Source: Nocardia sp. NRRL S-836
GTDB taxonomy: Bacteria > Actinomycetota > Actinomycetes > Mycobacteriales > Pseudonocardiaceae
DNA: 64,000 bases
Reading direction: 5' to 3'
NCBI RefSeq assembly: GCF_001279525.1
Contig: NZ_LGDY01000121.1
Coordinates: forward strand, 7,750-71,749
Shown here: positions 30,330-39,463 of the stretch, piece after piece
How the letters are laid out: each line of letters opens with the position of its first letter
Numbering within the stretch: the first letter of the stretch is position 1
Notes under the pieces: generated by a model
What the model saw: only the letters and a program-made list of their open reading frames with translations
What the model was told of the DNA's origin: nothing
Databases searched by the model: none
Position numbers and translations under genes: made by a program

Positions 30330-32876
30330 TCAGCCGGTCAGCGCCGCCAGCTTGCGCGCCGCCTCCGTCTCGCCCCAGCGGAACCCGATCCGCCGCGACA
30401 GCTCCCCCGCCTCCGCGAACGACGCCCGCGCCGCCTCGGCCCGCCCGGCCAGCTCGTGCACGGTGCCCCGGTCGAGCAGCACCCCGGCCTCGATCTGCCG
30501 GTCCCCCACCGACCGCGCGAGCCCCAGTGCCTCGTCGGCCAGCTCCAGCGCCCGGTCGAGCGAGCCCAGCTGGCGGTGCGCGTCGGCCATGTTGGCCAGC
30601 GCGTGCAGCTCGCCGGAGCGGTCGCCGCAGGAGCGGAACGTCCGCAGGGTCTCCTCGTAGCAGGACAACGCGGCCGGCAGGTCACTGAGCGCGGCGTGCA
30701 CCAGGCCGAGGTTCGTGCGCACGTACGCGGCGCCCTGCGAGTCGGCCAGCCCCTCGCGCAACGCGAGCGAGGCCCCCAGCGACGACAGTGCCGCCGGGAG
30801 GTCGCGGCGGCGCCAGTGCACGATGCCGAGGTTGTTCAGCGTCACCGCTTCGAGCTGCACGTCGTGCAGCGACCGCGCCAGCTCCAGCGCCGCCGTCCAG
30901 TGCTCCAGCGCCTCGGCGAACCGGAACCCGCGCTCGCAGGCCGCGCCGAGCTCCTTCAACGCCAGCGCTTCGGCCCGCACGTCGCCCAGCGACCGCGCGG
31001 CCTCCAGCGCCAGCACGTTCAGCGCCGCCCAGTCCGCCACCTCCGAGCGCCGCCGGAAGTACCACGACAGCCCGGCGGCGAAGGCGATGGCGTCGGCGGG
31101 GGACGCCTGGTGGGCGGCGGCGAGCAGGTTGTCGCGCTCCTCCGCCAGCCAGAGGTCGGTGGGGTGGTCCGCCAGCGCTTCCAGGTAGTGCTTGTGCAGG
31201 CGCTCCACCGCGAGCGCGCGTTCGTCGGCCGACTCCGCGGCGCGGCAGCGTTCACGGGCGAAGAGCCGCAGCAGGTCGTGCACCGCGAACCGGCCCGGCA
31301 CCGGTTCCTCGACCAGGTGCGCGTCGGCCAGCTCGGCGAGCAGCTCCGCCACGTCGGGCACGTCGGTCAGCGCCCGTGCCGCCGCCACCGCGAAGTCGGG
31401 GCCGTCCAGCAGGCCCAGCAGGCGGAAGACCCGTGCCACGGCGGGAGATCCGAGCTCGGCGTAGCTGACGGCGAACGCCGAGCGCACCGCCACGTCCCCG
31501 AGCCGCAGCTCGTCGAGCCGCCGGGTCTCGTCGGCCAGCCGCCCGGCCAGCAGCGCCGCCGTCCACTGTGGACGTCCGGCCAGCCGTGCGCCCGCGATCC
31601 GCAGCGCCAGCGGGAGACCGCCGCACCAGCGCACCAGCTCGGCCGCGTCCTCGACCGGCCCGGCCACCCGCGACAGCAGCTGGGTCGCCTCCTCCAGCGG
31701 CAGCGCGCCGAGCCGCACGCAGGACGCGCCGGCCAGCGACGTGAGCGGGCGGCGGGACGTGATCAGCACGACCGAGCCGGGGCCGGTCGGCAGCAGGCGC
31801 CTGACCTGGGCGGCGGTGGCGACGTTGTCCAGCACCACGAGCAGCCGCCGTCCCGCCGTGAGCGACCGGTAGCGCACCGCCTCCTCGTCGCCGGGGCGGT
31901 CGCCGAGCGCGCGCAGGAACTGGCTGAGCACCCGGTCCGCGGCGCCGTCGGACAGGTCGGCGTACAGCTGGCCGTCGGGGAACGACCCGGCGATCTCGTG
32001 CGCGGCCCGCACGGCCAGCGCGGACTTGCCGATGCCCGCCTGCCCGGTCACCACGCACACCGCGACCCGGTCCGGCCGCACCTGCGAGCGGATCAGCGCG
32101 AGCTCGCGCGACCGCCCGGCGAACGTCACGACGTCCGGCGGAAGCTGGCGGACCGCTTGCGCGCCAACGGGTTTCGCGCGCAGGAGTTCGGCCTGCAACC
32201 GCCGCAGCGCCTCCCCCGGCTCCACCCCGAGCTCGTCGGCCAGCACGGCGCGGCACTCCTGGTAGGCCGCCAGCGCCTCGGCCGGGCGGCCCGCGCGGTG
32301 CAGCGCGACCATCTGCTGCTCGCGCAGGCGTTCGTTCAACGGGTGCTCGCGCACCCACTCCGAGAGGTCCGCGACGACCTCGACGTGCCGCCCGAGGTCC
32401 AGTTCGGCGTCGGCGCACTCGACCCGTGCCGCCAGCCGCAGCTCCTCCAGCTGGGCGACCACGCCGCGCAGCAGCCCGGACGCCGTGAGGTCGGCCAGCG
32501 CGGGGCCGCGCCACAGCGCCAGCGCCTCCCGGTAGCGCTGCGGCGTCCGCTCGCGGCGCGCCACGTCGAGCAGCTCGGTGAACCGGGTCAGGTCCAGCTC
32601 GGCGGGGTCGATCGACATCAGGTAGCCGGGCGCCCGCGACCGCAGCCGCGCGCCCACGACCTTGCGCAGCTGGTAGACGTACACCTGGAGGTTCTTCAGC
32701 GCGGTCTTGGGCGGCGCGTCGTCCCACAGCACGCTGATCAGCCGGTCGACCGCGATCACCCGTCCCGGCTGCGCGAGCAGCAACGCGAGCACGGCCCGTT
32801 GCTTGGGCGGGCCCAGGTTCAGGCGCGCGCCGTCGTCGCCGTAGCACTCCACCGGCCCCAGCACCCGGAACTCCAC
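30330..32876 (-). CDS. SARP-type regulator with NB-ARC and TPR domains (AfsR-like)
   Basis: The 848-aa protein has, in order: an OmpR-like winged HTH (VEFRVLGPVE, GPPKQRAVLALLL, LWDDAPPKTALKNLQVYVYQ region), a bacterial transcriptional activation domain (about 95-240), an NB-ARC/STAND ATPase with Walker A GQAGIGKSALA and LLVVLDN, and C-terminal TPR-like repeats (about 580-840). Large SARPs of this form activate secondary-metabolite or stress genes. I place the start at GTG 32876 (VEFRVLG), where the domain begins; an earlier ATG adds 22 unlikely residues. It is divergent from the C39-like gene, its closest possible target; the window contains no large PKS/NRPS cluster. Confidence 0.9.
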   Translation of the reverse strand: MEFRVLGPVECYGDDGARLNLGPPKQRAVLALLLAQPGRVIAVDRLISVLWDDAPPKTALKNLQVYVYQLRKVVGARLRSRAPGYLMSIDPAELDLTRFTELLDVARRERTPQRYREALALWRGPALADLTASGLLRGVVAQLEELRLAARVECADAELDLGRHVEVVADLSEWVREHPLNERLREQQMVALHRAGRPAEALAAYQECRAVLADELGVEPGEALRRLQAELLRAKPVGAQAVRQLPPDVVTFAGRSRELALIRSQVRPDRVAVCVVTGQAGIGKSALAVRAAHEIAGSFPDGQLYADLSDGAADRVLSQFLRALGDRPGDEEAVRYRSLTAGRRLLVVLDNVATAAQVRRLLPTGPGSVVLITSRRPLTSLAGASCVRLGALPLEEATQLLSRVAGPVEDAAELVRWCGGLPLALRIAGARLAGRPQWTAALLAGRLADETRRLDELRLGDVAVRSAFAVSYAELGSPAVARVFRLLGLLDGPDFAVAAARALTDVPDVAELLAELADAHLVEEPVPGRFAVHDLLRLFARERCRAAESADERALAVERLHKHYLEALADHPTDLWLAEERDNLLAAAHQASPADAIAFAAGLSWYFRRRSEVADWAALNVLALEAARSLGDVRAEALALKELGAACERGFRFAEALEHWTAALELARSLHDVQLEAVTLNNLGIVHWRRRDLPAALSSLGASLALREGLADSQGAAYVRTNLGLVHAALSDLPAALSCYEETLRTFRSCGDRSGELHALANMADAHRQLGSLDRALELADEALGLARSVGDRQIEAGVLLDRGTVHELAGRAEAARASFAEAGELSRRIGFRWGETEAARKLAALTG

Positions 32877-32940
32877 AACGCCTGATCGTAACCACCGGAC
32901 GCATACCGGACACATGCCACGCGCGGTGACCTTGGTCCAC

Positions 32941-34425
32941 ATGAAGAAGACCTCGCTCGTGGTGGCGGCGGCAGCGCTGTGCGCCGCGACCGCAACGCCC
33001 GTTCAGGCCGTCGAGCCCTACTCCGAGAGCCCGGCCACCGCACGGTCCGTCAAGGCCGCCAATGGCTACGACGTCGTCGTCGGTGGCGCGAAGAGAGCCA
33101 CCATCAGGGGTCAGCGACCCGGCCTACTCCGTCCGCACGACCGTCAGTGCGAACGGCGAGCTGGCCGCCGTGATCACCGACTTCGACGGCACCGGCGGCA
33201 CCCGCCTGCGGACCGTCGACCGCTACGGCAGGACCCTCCACGTCGCCACCGGCGCGATCACCTCGGCGGTCTTCCGCGGCACCGACCTGGCCTACGTCGG
33301 CACGCTCAGCCGCCTCGACCTGGCCACCGGCGCGGTCAAGCCGCTCATCGCGAGCGACCGCACCACGCTGTACCGCGACTTCAGGCTCGTCGACGTCAAC
33401 GGCGAACGGCACGTCAGCTACGTGCAGAACAACGAGGTCTACCGCTGCGGCTCCGACGACCCGCAGTGGCTGGGCCTCGCCACCGAGAACGGCAAGACCA
33501 GGCGGCTCATCGGTGAAACCAAGCACCACTACCGCACCGCGGTGTGGAGCAGCGACGGGCAGAAGGTCGCCTACGAGCTGATGGGCTGCGTCACCGACAA
33601 AAAGCTCGGTCCCGGCCAGCTCGACGCGGTCAGCGGCGTCTACGTGCGGGACCTCGCCACGGCCAAGGCCGACCGGGTCGTGGACGGCCTGTCGTTCAAC
33701 TACGCCCTCACCGGCATCGCGGGCGGCACGGCGGTCATCGGCTCGCCGGAACGCGGCTACCGCAAGGCGTCCGGTGAGACCGCGGCCGCGCTGGACCGCC
33801 GCGAGGTCACCGCGCCGGCCGGCCGGATCAACCGCGCCGAGTTCGTGCACCAGCTGTGGGACACCCGCGACGACTTCCACGGCGGCTCGTCGTGCGGCCC
33901 GACCAGCGCGGTGATCGACCTGGTCGGCTACCAGCTGACGAACCAGTTCCCGGTGACCGTCTCCAGCCCGGCACCGCACGTGTCGAAGTGGGGCCGCTAC
34001 CTCACCGACGAGTTCGGCAACGCCGGACCACGTTCAACCGCGCGCAGAACGACTGGACGCGCACCGGTTCGTTCAAGGGCGCGCACGGCTGGATCACCGG
34101 CTACCACTGCAACGGCGACCCGGCCCGCCCGTGCGCGTCGTGGGAGTCGGAGCGCGACTTCCTGGCCCGCAACGGTGCCTCGGTGCAGCAGGGCATGTTC
34201 ACCGCCGCCGGAGTCCGCGCGTTCCTCGACCAGGGCAAGTTCGTGATCATGAGCGGCCGCTGGGGCTCCACCGCCGGGCACCTGTCCGTGGTGATCGGCT
34301 ACGAGAACGACGGCACGTTCTGGGTCCACGACACCTACGGCGCGGGCACGGACGGCAGCGGGGACGGCGCGCAGCAGAACTACACGTGGAACTACATCGC
34401 GCCCGCGCAGATGTGGGCCGCCTGA
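32941..34425 (+). pseudogene. Secreted C39-like peptidase gene with two frameshifts
   Basis: The coding signal runs through three segments. The first, from ATG 32941, encodes a signal peptide (KKTSLVVAAAALCAATATPVQA) and about 40 residues in frame 1. Near 33100 homologous-looking sequence continues in frame 2 (SGVSDPAYSVRTT) as if one extra base were present. At about 34022 it returns to frame 1 (TTFNRAQNDW) as if one base were missing. The product would be a ~490-aa protein with a beta-propeller-like N-terminal half and a C39-like peptidase domain: HGGSSCGPTSAV (catalytic Cys), STAGHLSVVIGY (His) and WVHDTYG (Asp). Without correction translation stops early. Sequencing error or true decay are both possible; a catalytic triad and normal codon bias argue for recent change or error. 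Confidence 0.7.
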
Positions 34426-34435
34426 CCGCAATCCC

Positions 34436-34478
34436 CGATAGCAAGTACTTGACGCCAGCCGTCAAGTACTTGCTATCG
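34436..34478. promoter_or_regulatory. 18-bp perfect inverted repeat over a leaderless promoter
   Basis: CGATAGCAAGTACTTGAC (34436-34453) is mirrored exactly at 34461-34478 across 7 nt, and each arm holds the palindrome CAAGTACTTG. A further partial copy GTCAAGT lies at 34482-34488, running into the GTG start. TTGACG (34449-34454) and the extended -10 TGCTATCGT (TATCGT 34474-34479) fit a promoter whose start would fall at or within a base or two of the GTG 34487, giving a leaderless mRNA covered by its operator. Confidence 0.7.
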
Positions 34479-34486
34479 TCTGTCAA

Positions 34487-34948
34487 GTGAGCGAACTGGA
34501 CCGCCTGGAGCTGCAGGACCACCTGATCCGCCTGGTCACGAGCCGCCTGCTGGACCCGCTGGAGATCCTGCTGCCCACGGCCGACCTGGACGAGCTGCAC
34601 GACCAGGTGCACGCCGACGCCGGGACGTGGGCGCAGCAGCTGCTGACCGGCAGCGACCGGCAGGCCAGGCACCTCGTGATCCGGCTGCTCACAGTGCTCC
34701 ACCCCGGCGACACCCCGTTCGACCCGCCGGACGACTGGTGGGCCACCCCGCTGGGCCGGGTGGCCGCGCGCAGGGCGGGCCACCCCAGCCGGCAGCACGT
34801 GTCGTTCGCGGTGGCCGGGGCGATGCTCGGGATCACCCGCCAGGGCGTGCACGACCTCGTGAACCGCAACAAGCTCCAGCGCCACCCGGACGGCGGCGTC
34901 ACCGTCGAGTCGATCCAGATCCGCCTGGCCCAGCGCAGGGACACCTGA
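34487..34948 (+). CDS. Small HTH DNA-binding protein, probably autoregulatory
   Basis: The 153-aa protein has an N-terminal helical region (LDRLELQDHLIRLVTSRLLD) and a C-terminal HTH: VAGAMLGITRQGVHDLVNRN, followed by the wing-like LQRHPDGGVTVESI, resembling excisionase/MerR-type or Rv2175c-like HTH modules. The family is not one I can name. The GTG start has no ribosome binding site and sits where transcription should begin from the upstream TTGACG/TATCGT pair, so it is probably leaderless. The promoter is overlaid by an 18-bp inverted repeat, which I infer is its own operator. Confidence 0.75.
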   Translation: MSELDRLELQDHLIRLVTSRLLDPLEILLPTADLDELHDQVHADAGTWAQQLLTGSDRQARHLVIRLLTVLHPGDTPFDPPDDWWATPLGRVAARRAGHPSRQHVSFAVAGAMLGITRQGVHDLVNRNKLQRHPDGGVTVESIQIRLAQRRDT

Positions 34949-34981
34949 GCGTGGTGCCCGTCCACTTCGGACCGATCGGGA

Positions 34982-35581
34982 TCAGCGCCGGAACAACCGC
35001 TCCAGCGCCCTGCGCGCACGGGCCGGCGCGGCGTCGTCCTTCTCCAGCTGCAGGAAGTGGTTGAGCGCCAGCATGATCCCGAGCAGCTCGTAGATCAGCT
35101 GCTCGACGTCGGTGCCGGCCGGCAGGTCGCCGTCGGACACCGCGCGCCGGATGTGGATGCGCAGGTCGCGGCGCCACAACGCGTTCATGCCGGCCAGCGC
35201 GTCGCGCACCGGGCCGCTGCGGCCATCGAACTCGGCCGTGGCCGCGGTGAAGAAGCAGCCGCCGGGCAGCACGTTGCGTTCGAGGTAGGACACCCACGCC
35301 TCGCAGACGTCCCGCAGCCGCGGCAGCCCGGACGGCAGCTGCTTGACCCGCCGCGGCACCTCGCGCAGGAACACCTCCGCCGCCGCGTCGACCACGGCCA
35401 GCTGCAGGGTCTCCTTGGTGCCGAAGTGGCCGAGCAGCCCGGCCTTGCTCATGCCCAGCTCGGCGGCGAGCCGGCCGATCGTGAGCCCCTCCAGACCTTC
35501 CTGCGAGGCGATCGCCAGGCTGTGGTCGAGGATGCGCTGCCGTGTCTCGCGGGTGTCGGCAACGGATCGGCGCGGGCTCAC
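34982..35581 (-). CDS. TetR-family transcriptional regulator
   Basis: The 199-aa protein has the TetR N-terminal HTH (TRQRILDHSLAIASQEGLEG, LTIGRLAAELGMSKAGLLGHFGTKE, quoted in two pieces) and a helical ligand-binding C-terminal domain containing ERNVLPGGCFFTAATAEF, common in the YxaF/AcrR-like group. It is divergent from the KAS III gene; the 94-bp gap contains the palindrome ACCGATCGGT. It most likely represses the KAS III-P450-(MFS) set and itself, responding to a small ligand. Confidence 0.9.
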   Translation of the reverse strand: MSPRRSVADTRETRQRILDHSLAIASQEGLEGLTIGRLAAELGMSKAGLLGHFGTKETLQLAVVDAAAEVFLREVPRRVKQLPSGLPRLRDVCEAWVSYLERNVLPGGCFFTAATAEFDGRSGPVRDALAGMNALWRRDLRIHIRRAVSDGDLPAGTDVEQLIYELLGIMLALNHFLQLEKDDAAPARARRALERLFRR

Positions 35582-35615
35582 GACGTGATGATAGCCGCGT
35601 TTTCCACCTCTTTAG

Positions 35616-35637
35616 CTACCGACCGATCGGTTGCTAT
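35616..35637. promoter_or_regulatory. Candidate TetR operator
   Basis: ACCGATCGGT (35622-35631) is a perfect 10-bp palindrome with partial outward symmetry (GCTACCG on the left, TTGCTAT on the right), centred 45-50 bp from both divergent starts. The size and position fit a TetR dimer site. Confidence 0.55.
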
Positions 35638-35675
35638 ATTCGCCGCGTCCCCGCATCGCTGAAGGAGCTGACCCC

Positions 35676-36617
35676 TTGTCCGGATCCCGTGTTGTCGCGT
35701 TCGGCCACTACCAGCCGGAGCGGGTGCTGACCAACGCCGACCTGGAGCAGATGGTCGACACGAACGACGAGTGGATCCTGCAGCGCACCGGCATCGCCAC
35801 GCGCCGGATCGCCGGCGACGAGACCGTCGCGGACATGGCCGCCGCCGCCGCGGCCAAGGCGCTCGCCGCGTCCGGGGTCCCGGCGAGCGAGATCGGCCAG
35901 GTGATCGTCGCCACGTGCTCGGCGATCGACCGCAGCCCGTCGACCGCAGCCCAGGTCGCCGCCCGGCTCGGCATCCCGGCCGCCGTCGTCTTCGACCTCA
36001 ACAACGCCTGCGCCGGGTTCTGCACCGCGCTGGCCACCGCCGACCACACGATCCGCGCCGGTGCCGCCCGGCACGCGCTGGTGATCGGCGCCGAGAAGAT
36101 GTCCGACCTGGTCGACTGGACCGACCGCAGCAGCTGCATCCTGCTCGGCGACGGCGCCGGTGCCGCGGTGGTCAGCGCCTCGGACGACGCGCTGGTGGGC
36201 CCGGTCGCGTGGGGGTCGGACCCGACGCGCAGCAACGCCGTGCGCCTCGTCGACGAGTGGCAGCCGCGGTTCCAGCAGGAGGGCCAGGCCGTGTTCCGCT
36301 GGGCCACGAGCGAGCTGCCCGCGATCGCCGCGCAGGCCTGCGAGCGGGCCGGCATCGCCACCACCGACCTCGCCGGTGTCGTCACCCACCAGGCCAACCT
36401 GCGGATCGTCGAGGCGCTGACCCGCAAGCTCGACCTGCGTGACGACGTGGTCATCGCGCGTGACGTGGTCGTCTCCGGCAACACCTCCGCCGCTTCCGTT
36501 CCGCTCGCTTTGTCCAAAATGGCGGAACAGGGCGAGCTCCCGTCGGGCGCGCCGGTGCTGCTGTTCGCCTTCGGCGGCGGGCTGTCCTGGGCCGGTCAGG
36601 TCATCAGGACTCCCTGA
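35676..36617 (+). CDS. 3-oxoacyl-ACP synthase III (FabH-like KAS III)
   Basis: The 313-aa thiolase-fold enzyme carries the KAS III triad: Cys112 in NNACAGF, His in VVTHQANLRI and Asn in VSGNTSAAS. VDTNDEWILQRTGIATRRIA near the N-terminus is characteristic. KAS III condenses an acyl-CoA with malonyl-ACP to start fatty acid or polyketide chains. I choose TTG 35676 (LSGSRVVAFG) because GGAG lies 8 bp upstream and this matches the family N-terminus; an ATG at 35631 would read through the operator. It lies beside a P450 and divergent from TetR, so it is a specialised rather than housekeeping copy. Confidence 0.9.
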   Translation: MSGSRVVAFGHYQPERVLTNADLEQMVDTNDEWILQRTGIATRRIAGDETVADMAAAAAAKALAASGVPASEIGQVIVATCSAIDRSPSTAAQVAARLGIPAAVVFDLNNACAGFCTALATADHTIRAGAARHALVIGAEKMSDLVDWTDRSSCILLGDGAGAAVVSASDDALVGPVAWGSDPTRSNAVRLVDEWQPRFQQEGQAVFRWATSELPAIAAQACERAGIATTDLAGVVTHQANLRIVEALTRKLDLRDDVVIARDVVVSGNTSAASVPLALSKMAEQGELPSGAPVLLFAFGGGLSWAGQVIRTP

Positions 36618-36727
36618 GAACCGACGTACCTACCCAGGTAGTAGATCTCAGGTATGACGACATCCGCGCCGCACTGTCGCTATTGTCCGATCCCTCAGCC
36701 CCTTGCCGCCGAAGGGAAACCTGTCTC

Positions 36728-38047
36728 ATGAAGCTGATGCTGCGCTCGGGCACGGACGTGCGCTCGCGACTGACCGAGTGGGTGGGGCGGCGCCTGCTCG
36801 CGCGCCTGAGCCGCACCGGTTTCGACCTCGAGTCGTCCTGGTTCGTGCCGTCGCGCGTGCTGGCCCCGCTGCGCCGCAACGGTTTGGATCCCGTGCCCGA
36901 GCTCGCCAGGATGCACGCGCAGGGCCCGGTCACGAAGCTGCCGCTGCCCGTGCCCGCCTGGCTCGTGACCGGCTACGAGGCCTCCAAGCAGGTGCTCGTC
37001 GACGTCGAGGCGTTCAGCAACGACTTCGGGCACTTCAAGGAGCTCGGCCTGTTCGCCGACGAGGCGCCGGGCGGCCTGGGTTTCAGCGACCCGCCGGAGC
37101 ACACCCGGCTGCGCAAGGTGCTGACGCCGGAGTTCACGATGCGCCGGCTCTCGCGGCTGGTGCCGCGGATCGAGGCGATCGTGGCCGACCAGCTCGACCT
37201 GATGTCGATGAAGGACGGTCCGGTCGACCTGGTCGAGGACTTCGCGCTGCCGGTGCCCGCGCTGACGATCTGCGAGCTGCTCGGCGTGCCGCTGAGCGAG
37301 CGCGAGGAGTTCCAGCGCCGCAGCGTGGCCCGCTTCGACCTGGGCGGCGCGGCCACCGCGTCGTTGTCGGCGGTGTCGGAGTCGATCGTCTACTTCCGCG
37401 AGCTGGTCCGCGCGCAGCGGTCCAACCCGAGCGACGGCCTGCTCGGCGAGCTGATCCGCAAGCACGGCGACGACCTGGACGACGACGAGCTCGCCGGCCT
37501 CGCCGACGGCCTGCTCACCGGCGGCTTCGAGACCACCGCGAGCATGATCTCGCTCGGCACCCTCGCACTCCTGCGCTCCCCGGAGCTGATGGCCCAGGTC
37601 AACGGCGACGAGAAGGCGGTGAACGCCCTGGTCGACGAGCTGCTGCGGCACCACACCGTCGTGCAGGTCGCGTTCCCGCGAGTGGCCCGCCGCGACGTGG
37701 ACGTGGCCGGCACACGGGTGCGGGCCGGCGACATCGTGGTGTGCTCGCTGTCGCAGGCGAACCGCGACACCGACGTGTACCCCGACCCGAACCAGATCTG
37801 CCCGGAGCGCCCGGCCGGCCAGCACCTGGCCTTCGGCTACGGCGCCCACCGCTGCATCGGCGCCGAGCTGGCCAAGATGGAGCTGCGGATCGCCTACCCG
37901 GCGCTGGCGCGGCGGTTCCCGCACATGCGGCTGGCGGTCGAGCCGGGCGCGCTGTCGTTCCGCAAGCTCTCCATCGTCTACGGCCTGCAGTCGCTGCCGA
38001 TCGACCTCGGCGGGCCGGCGACCTCGGCGCACGAGCTGTTGAGCTGA
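36728..38047 (+). CDS. Cytochrome P450
   Basis: The 439-aa protein has the P450 landmarks: I-helix GGFETTAS, an E-x-x-R type helix near LVDELLRHH, PRVARRDVDVAGTRVRAGD, and the heme loop FGYGAHRCIG with the axial Cys. FSDPPEHTRLRKVLTPEFT is typical of bacterial soluble class-I enzymes. It has an N-terminal extension of about 40 residues (SRLTEWVGRRLLARLSRTGF) compared with many bacterial P450s. It follows the KAS III gene by 110 bp in the same direction. No ferredoxin gene is adjacent. Probable role: oxidation of a fatty-acyl or small natural-product substrate made with the KAS III. Confidence 0.93.
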   Translation: MKLMLRSGTDVRSRLTEWVGRRLLARLSRTGFDLESSWFVPSRVLAPLRRNGLDPVPELARMHAQGPVTKLPLPVPAWLVTGYEASKQVLVDVEAFSNDFGHFKELGLFADEAPGGLGFSDPPEHTRLRKVLTPEFTMRRLSRLVPRIEAIVADQLDLMSMKDGPVDLVEDFALPVPALTICELLGVPLSEREEFQRRSVARFDLGGAATASLSAVSESIVYFRELVRAQRSNPSDGLLGELIRKHGDDLDDDELAGLADGLLTGGFETTASMISLGTLALLRSPELMAQVNGDEKAVNALVDELLRHHTVVQVAFPRVARRDVDVAGTRVRAGDIVVCSLSQANRDTDVYPDPNQICPERPAGQHLAFGYGAHRCIGAELAKMELRIAYPALARRFPHMRLAVEPGALSFRKLSIVYGLQSLPIDLGGPATSAHELLS

Positions 38048-38056
38048 GGTCCCGCT

Positions 38057-38090
38057 CTGCGGGCGGTCTCGTGCGCGAGGTCGCCCGCAG
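38057..38090. terminator. Hairpin after the P450 gene
   Basis: CTGCGGGCG (38057-38065) pairs with CGCCCGCAG (38082-38090); the intervening bases can form an inner CTCG/CGAG stem. It follows the P450 stop by 10 bp. Confidence 0.6.
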
Positions 38091-38158
38091 TCGTCACTCC
38101 GGCACCGGGTCGTGATTTCTTGAAAACCGATTTATGTGGGCCGTTACCTGCGGTTTTA

Positions 38159-38201
38159 ATTAATCATTCGTTGCTTTCGGAAATACACTTCGATTAATCA
38201 T
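38159..38201. repeat. Direct repeat ATTAATCAT upstream of the MFS gene
   Basis: ATTAATCAT occurs at 38159-38167 and again at 38193-38201, 34 bp apart, in an AT-rich patch just before the MFS start. Such spacing (about three helical turns) fits paired regulator sites, but no regulator can be assigned. Confidence 0.4.
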
Positions 38202-38218
38202 GCCGTTAGCGTGCCGGT

Positions 38219-39424
38219 ATGCGAAGTGGTTTCCAGGGTTACCTGAACGCTGTCCGCAACCCGGCGTTCCGCCGCTTCTGGCTGGGCCTGATGGTGTCGC
38301 GGTGCGGCAGCGCGTTCACGGTCGTCGCGCTGTCGTGGCTCGTCCTGGACCTGGCCGGTCCACGCGAGCTGGGCCTGGTGCTGCTGTGCGCCGGCCTGCC
38401 GGTCCTGGTGTGCGGCCCGATCGCCGGCCGCCTGCTCGACCGCTTCCCGGTGCGTCGCCTGTTGTTCTGGGACAACACCACCCGCGCCCTCCTGCTGCTG
38501 ACCCTGCTCGGCCGCCCCGGCGTGGCGCACCTCTGCGTGGTCGCGGCGCTGAGCGGCGCACTGGCCGCCGTCAGCGAGGTGTCGGAGGGCGTGCTGGTGC
38601 CCAGGCTCGTTCCCGACGAGGACCTGGAGGCCGCGAACTCGCTGCTGTCGGTGAACTGGGAGCTCGCCCATGTCCTCGGCCCGCCCACCGCCGGGTTCCT
38701 CATCGCCAGGACGGGCACCGGCACCGCGCTCGTGGCCGACGCGGCCAGCTTCGCGGTGATGGGCTGGCTGTCGTGGCGCCTGCCGGACGTGCGCGCCACC
38801 ACCGCCCCCGAGCGCCGTCCCGCTTTCGCCACCCTGGCCAGGTTTCCGGCGGCCGTGGTGCTGACCGCGTGCGCCACCGGCTTCCTGTTCCTCAGCGGGG
38901 CCACCGACCTGCTGTACCCGGTCTACGCGCGCAACGTCCTGCACGACGACGCCACGGCGTTCGGCGTGCTGCTCGGCGCGGCCGGGACGGGCGGCCTGTG
39001 CGGCGTCCTCTTCGGACTCCCGCTCTACCTGCGCCTGCCGGCCCACACCCGGCTACCGGTCGTCATCGCCTCCGGCGCGCCGTTCCTGGCCTGCCTGCCG
39101 TGGGCCGGCACGCTGTGGGCCGCGGCCGTGCTCGTCGCCGCGGCCTCGTTCCTGTGGGCCCCGTTCTACGCGGTCGAACGCTCGTCGTTCCAGCGCGCGG
39201 TCCCGGGCGAGGCGCGCGGCGCCGTCACCGGCGCGCGTTCCGCCGTGTGCGCGGTGGGGTTTCCGCTCGGGAGCGCGGCCGGAGGTGCGCTGTTCGGCAC
39301 GTCCACGCCGGCCGCGGTGGTGGTGCTGGCGGCGGCGTACGTGGTGCTCGCGACGGTGCCGTTGCTGGGACGCCGCGCTCTGCGGGCGAGCCCGGCCGGT
39401 CACGCTTCCCCGACGCCGAGGTAG
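38219..39424 (+). CDS. MFS transporter
   Basis: The 401-aa protein has about 12 hydrophobic helices and the MFS layout, with RFWLGLMVSRCGSAFTVVAL as TM1 and the loop GRLLDRFPVRRLLFWDN between TM2 and TM3 (motif A-like D-R/K pattern). It resembles MFS_3-type (enterobactin/drug exporter) families. The start ATG 38219 lacks an obvious ribosome binding site. It ends at a clear hairpin. It follows the TetR/KAS III/P450 group and could export their product, though a separate AT-rich promoter region lies between. Confidence 0.88.
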   Translation: MRSGFQGYLNAVRNPAFRRFWLGLMVSRCGSAFTVVALSWLVLDLAGPRELGLVLLCAGLPVLVCGPIAGRLLDRFPVRRLLFWDNTTRALLLLTLLGRPGVAHLCVVAALSGALAAVSEVSEGVLVPRLVPDEDLEAANSLLSVNWELAHVLGPPTAGFLIARTGTGTALVADAASFAVMGWLSWRLPDVRATTAPERRPAFATLARFPAAVVLTACATGFLFLSGATDLLYPVYARNVLHDDATAFGVLLGAAGTGGLCGVLFGLPLYLRLPAHTRLPVVIASGAPFLACLPWAGTLWAAAVLVAAASFLWAPFYAVERSSFQRAVPGEARGAVTGARSAVCAVGFPLGSAAGGALFGTSTPAAVVVLAAAYVVLATVPLLGRRALRASPAGHASPTPR

Positions 39425-39463
39425 CTGTGGGTGGGCTCACGCGGGTGAAGCACCCCGAAGGGT

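Noticed and set aside
29721..32885. A very long + strand open frame (over 1000 codons) opposite the SARP regulator
   Set aside because: It is the antisense shadow of the SARP gene: high GC keeps the complementary frame open, the product is a low-complexity R/Q/H/V-rich sequence with no domain, while the - strand has four recognisable domains.
38159..38201. Direct ATTAATCAT pair considered as a mobile-element target duplication
   Set aside because: The 25 bp between copies cannot hold an element and there are no terminal inverted repeats; kept only as a possible regulator site.
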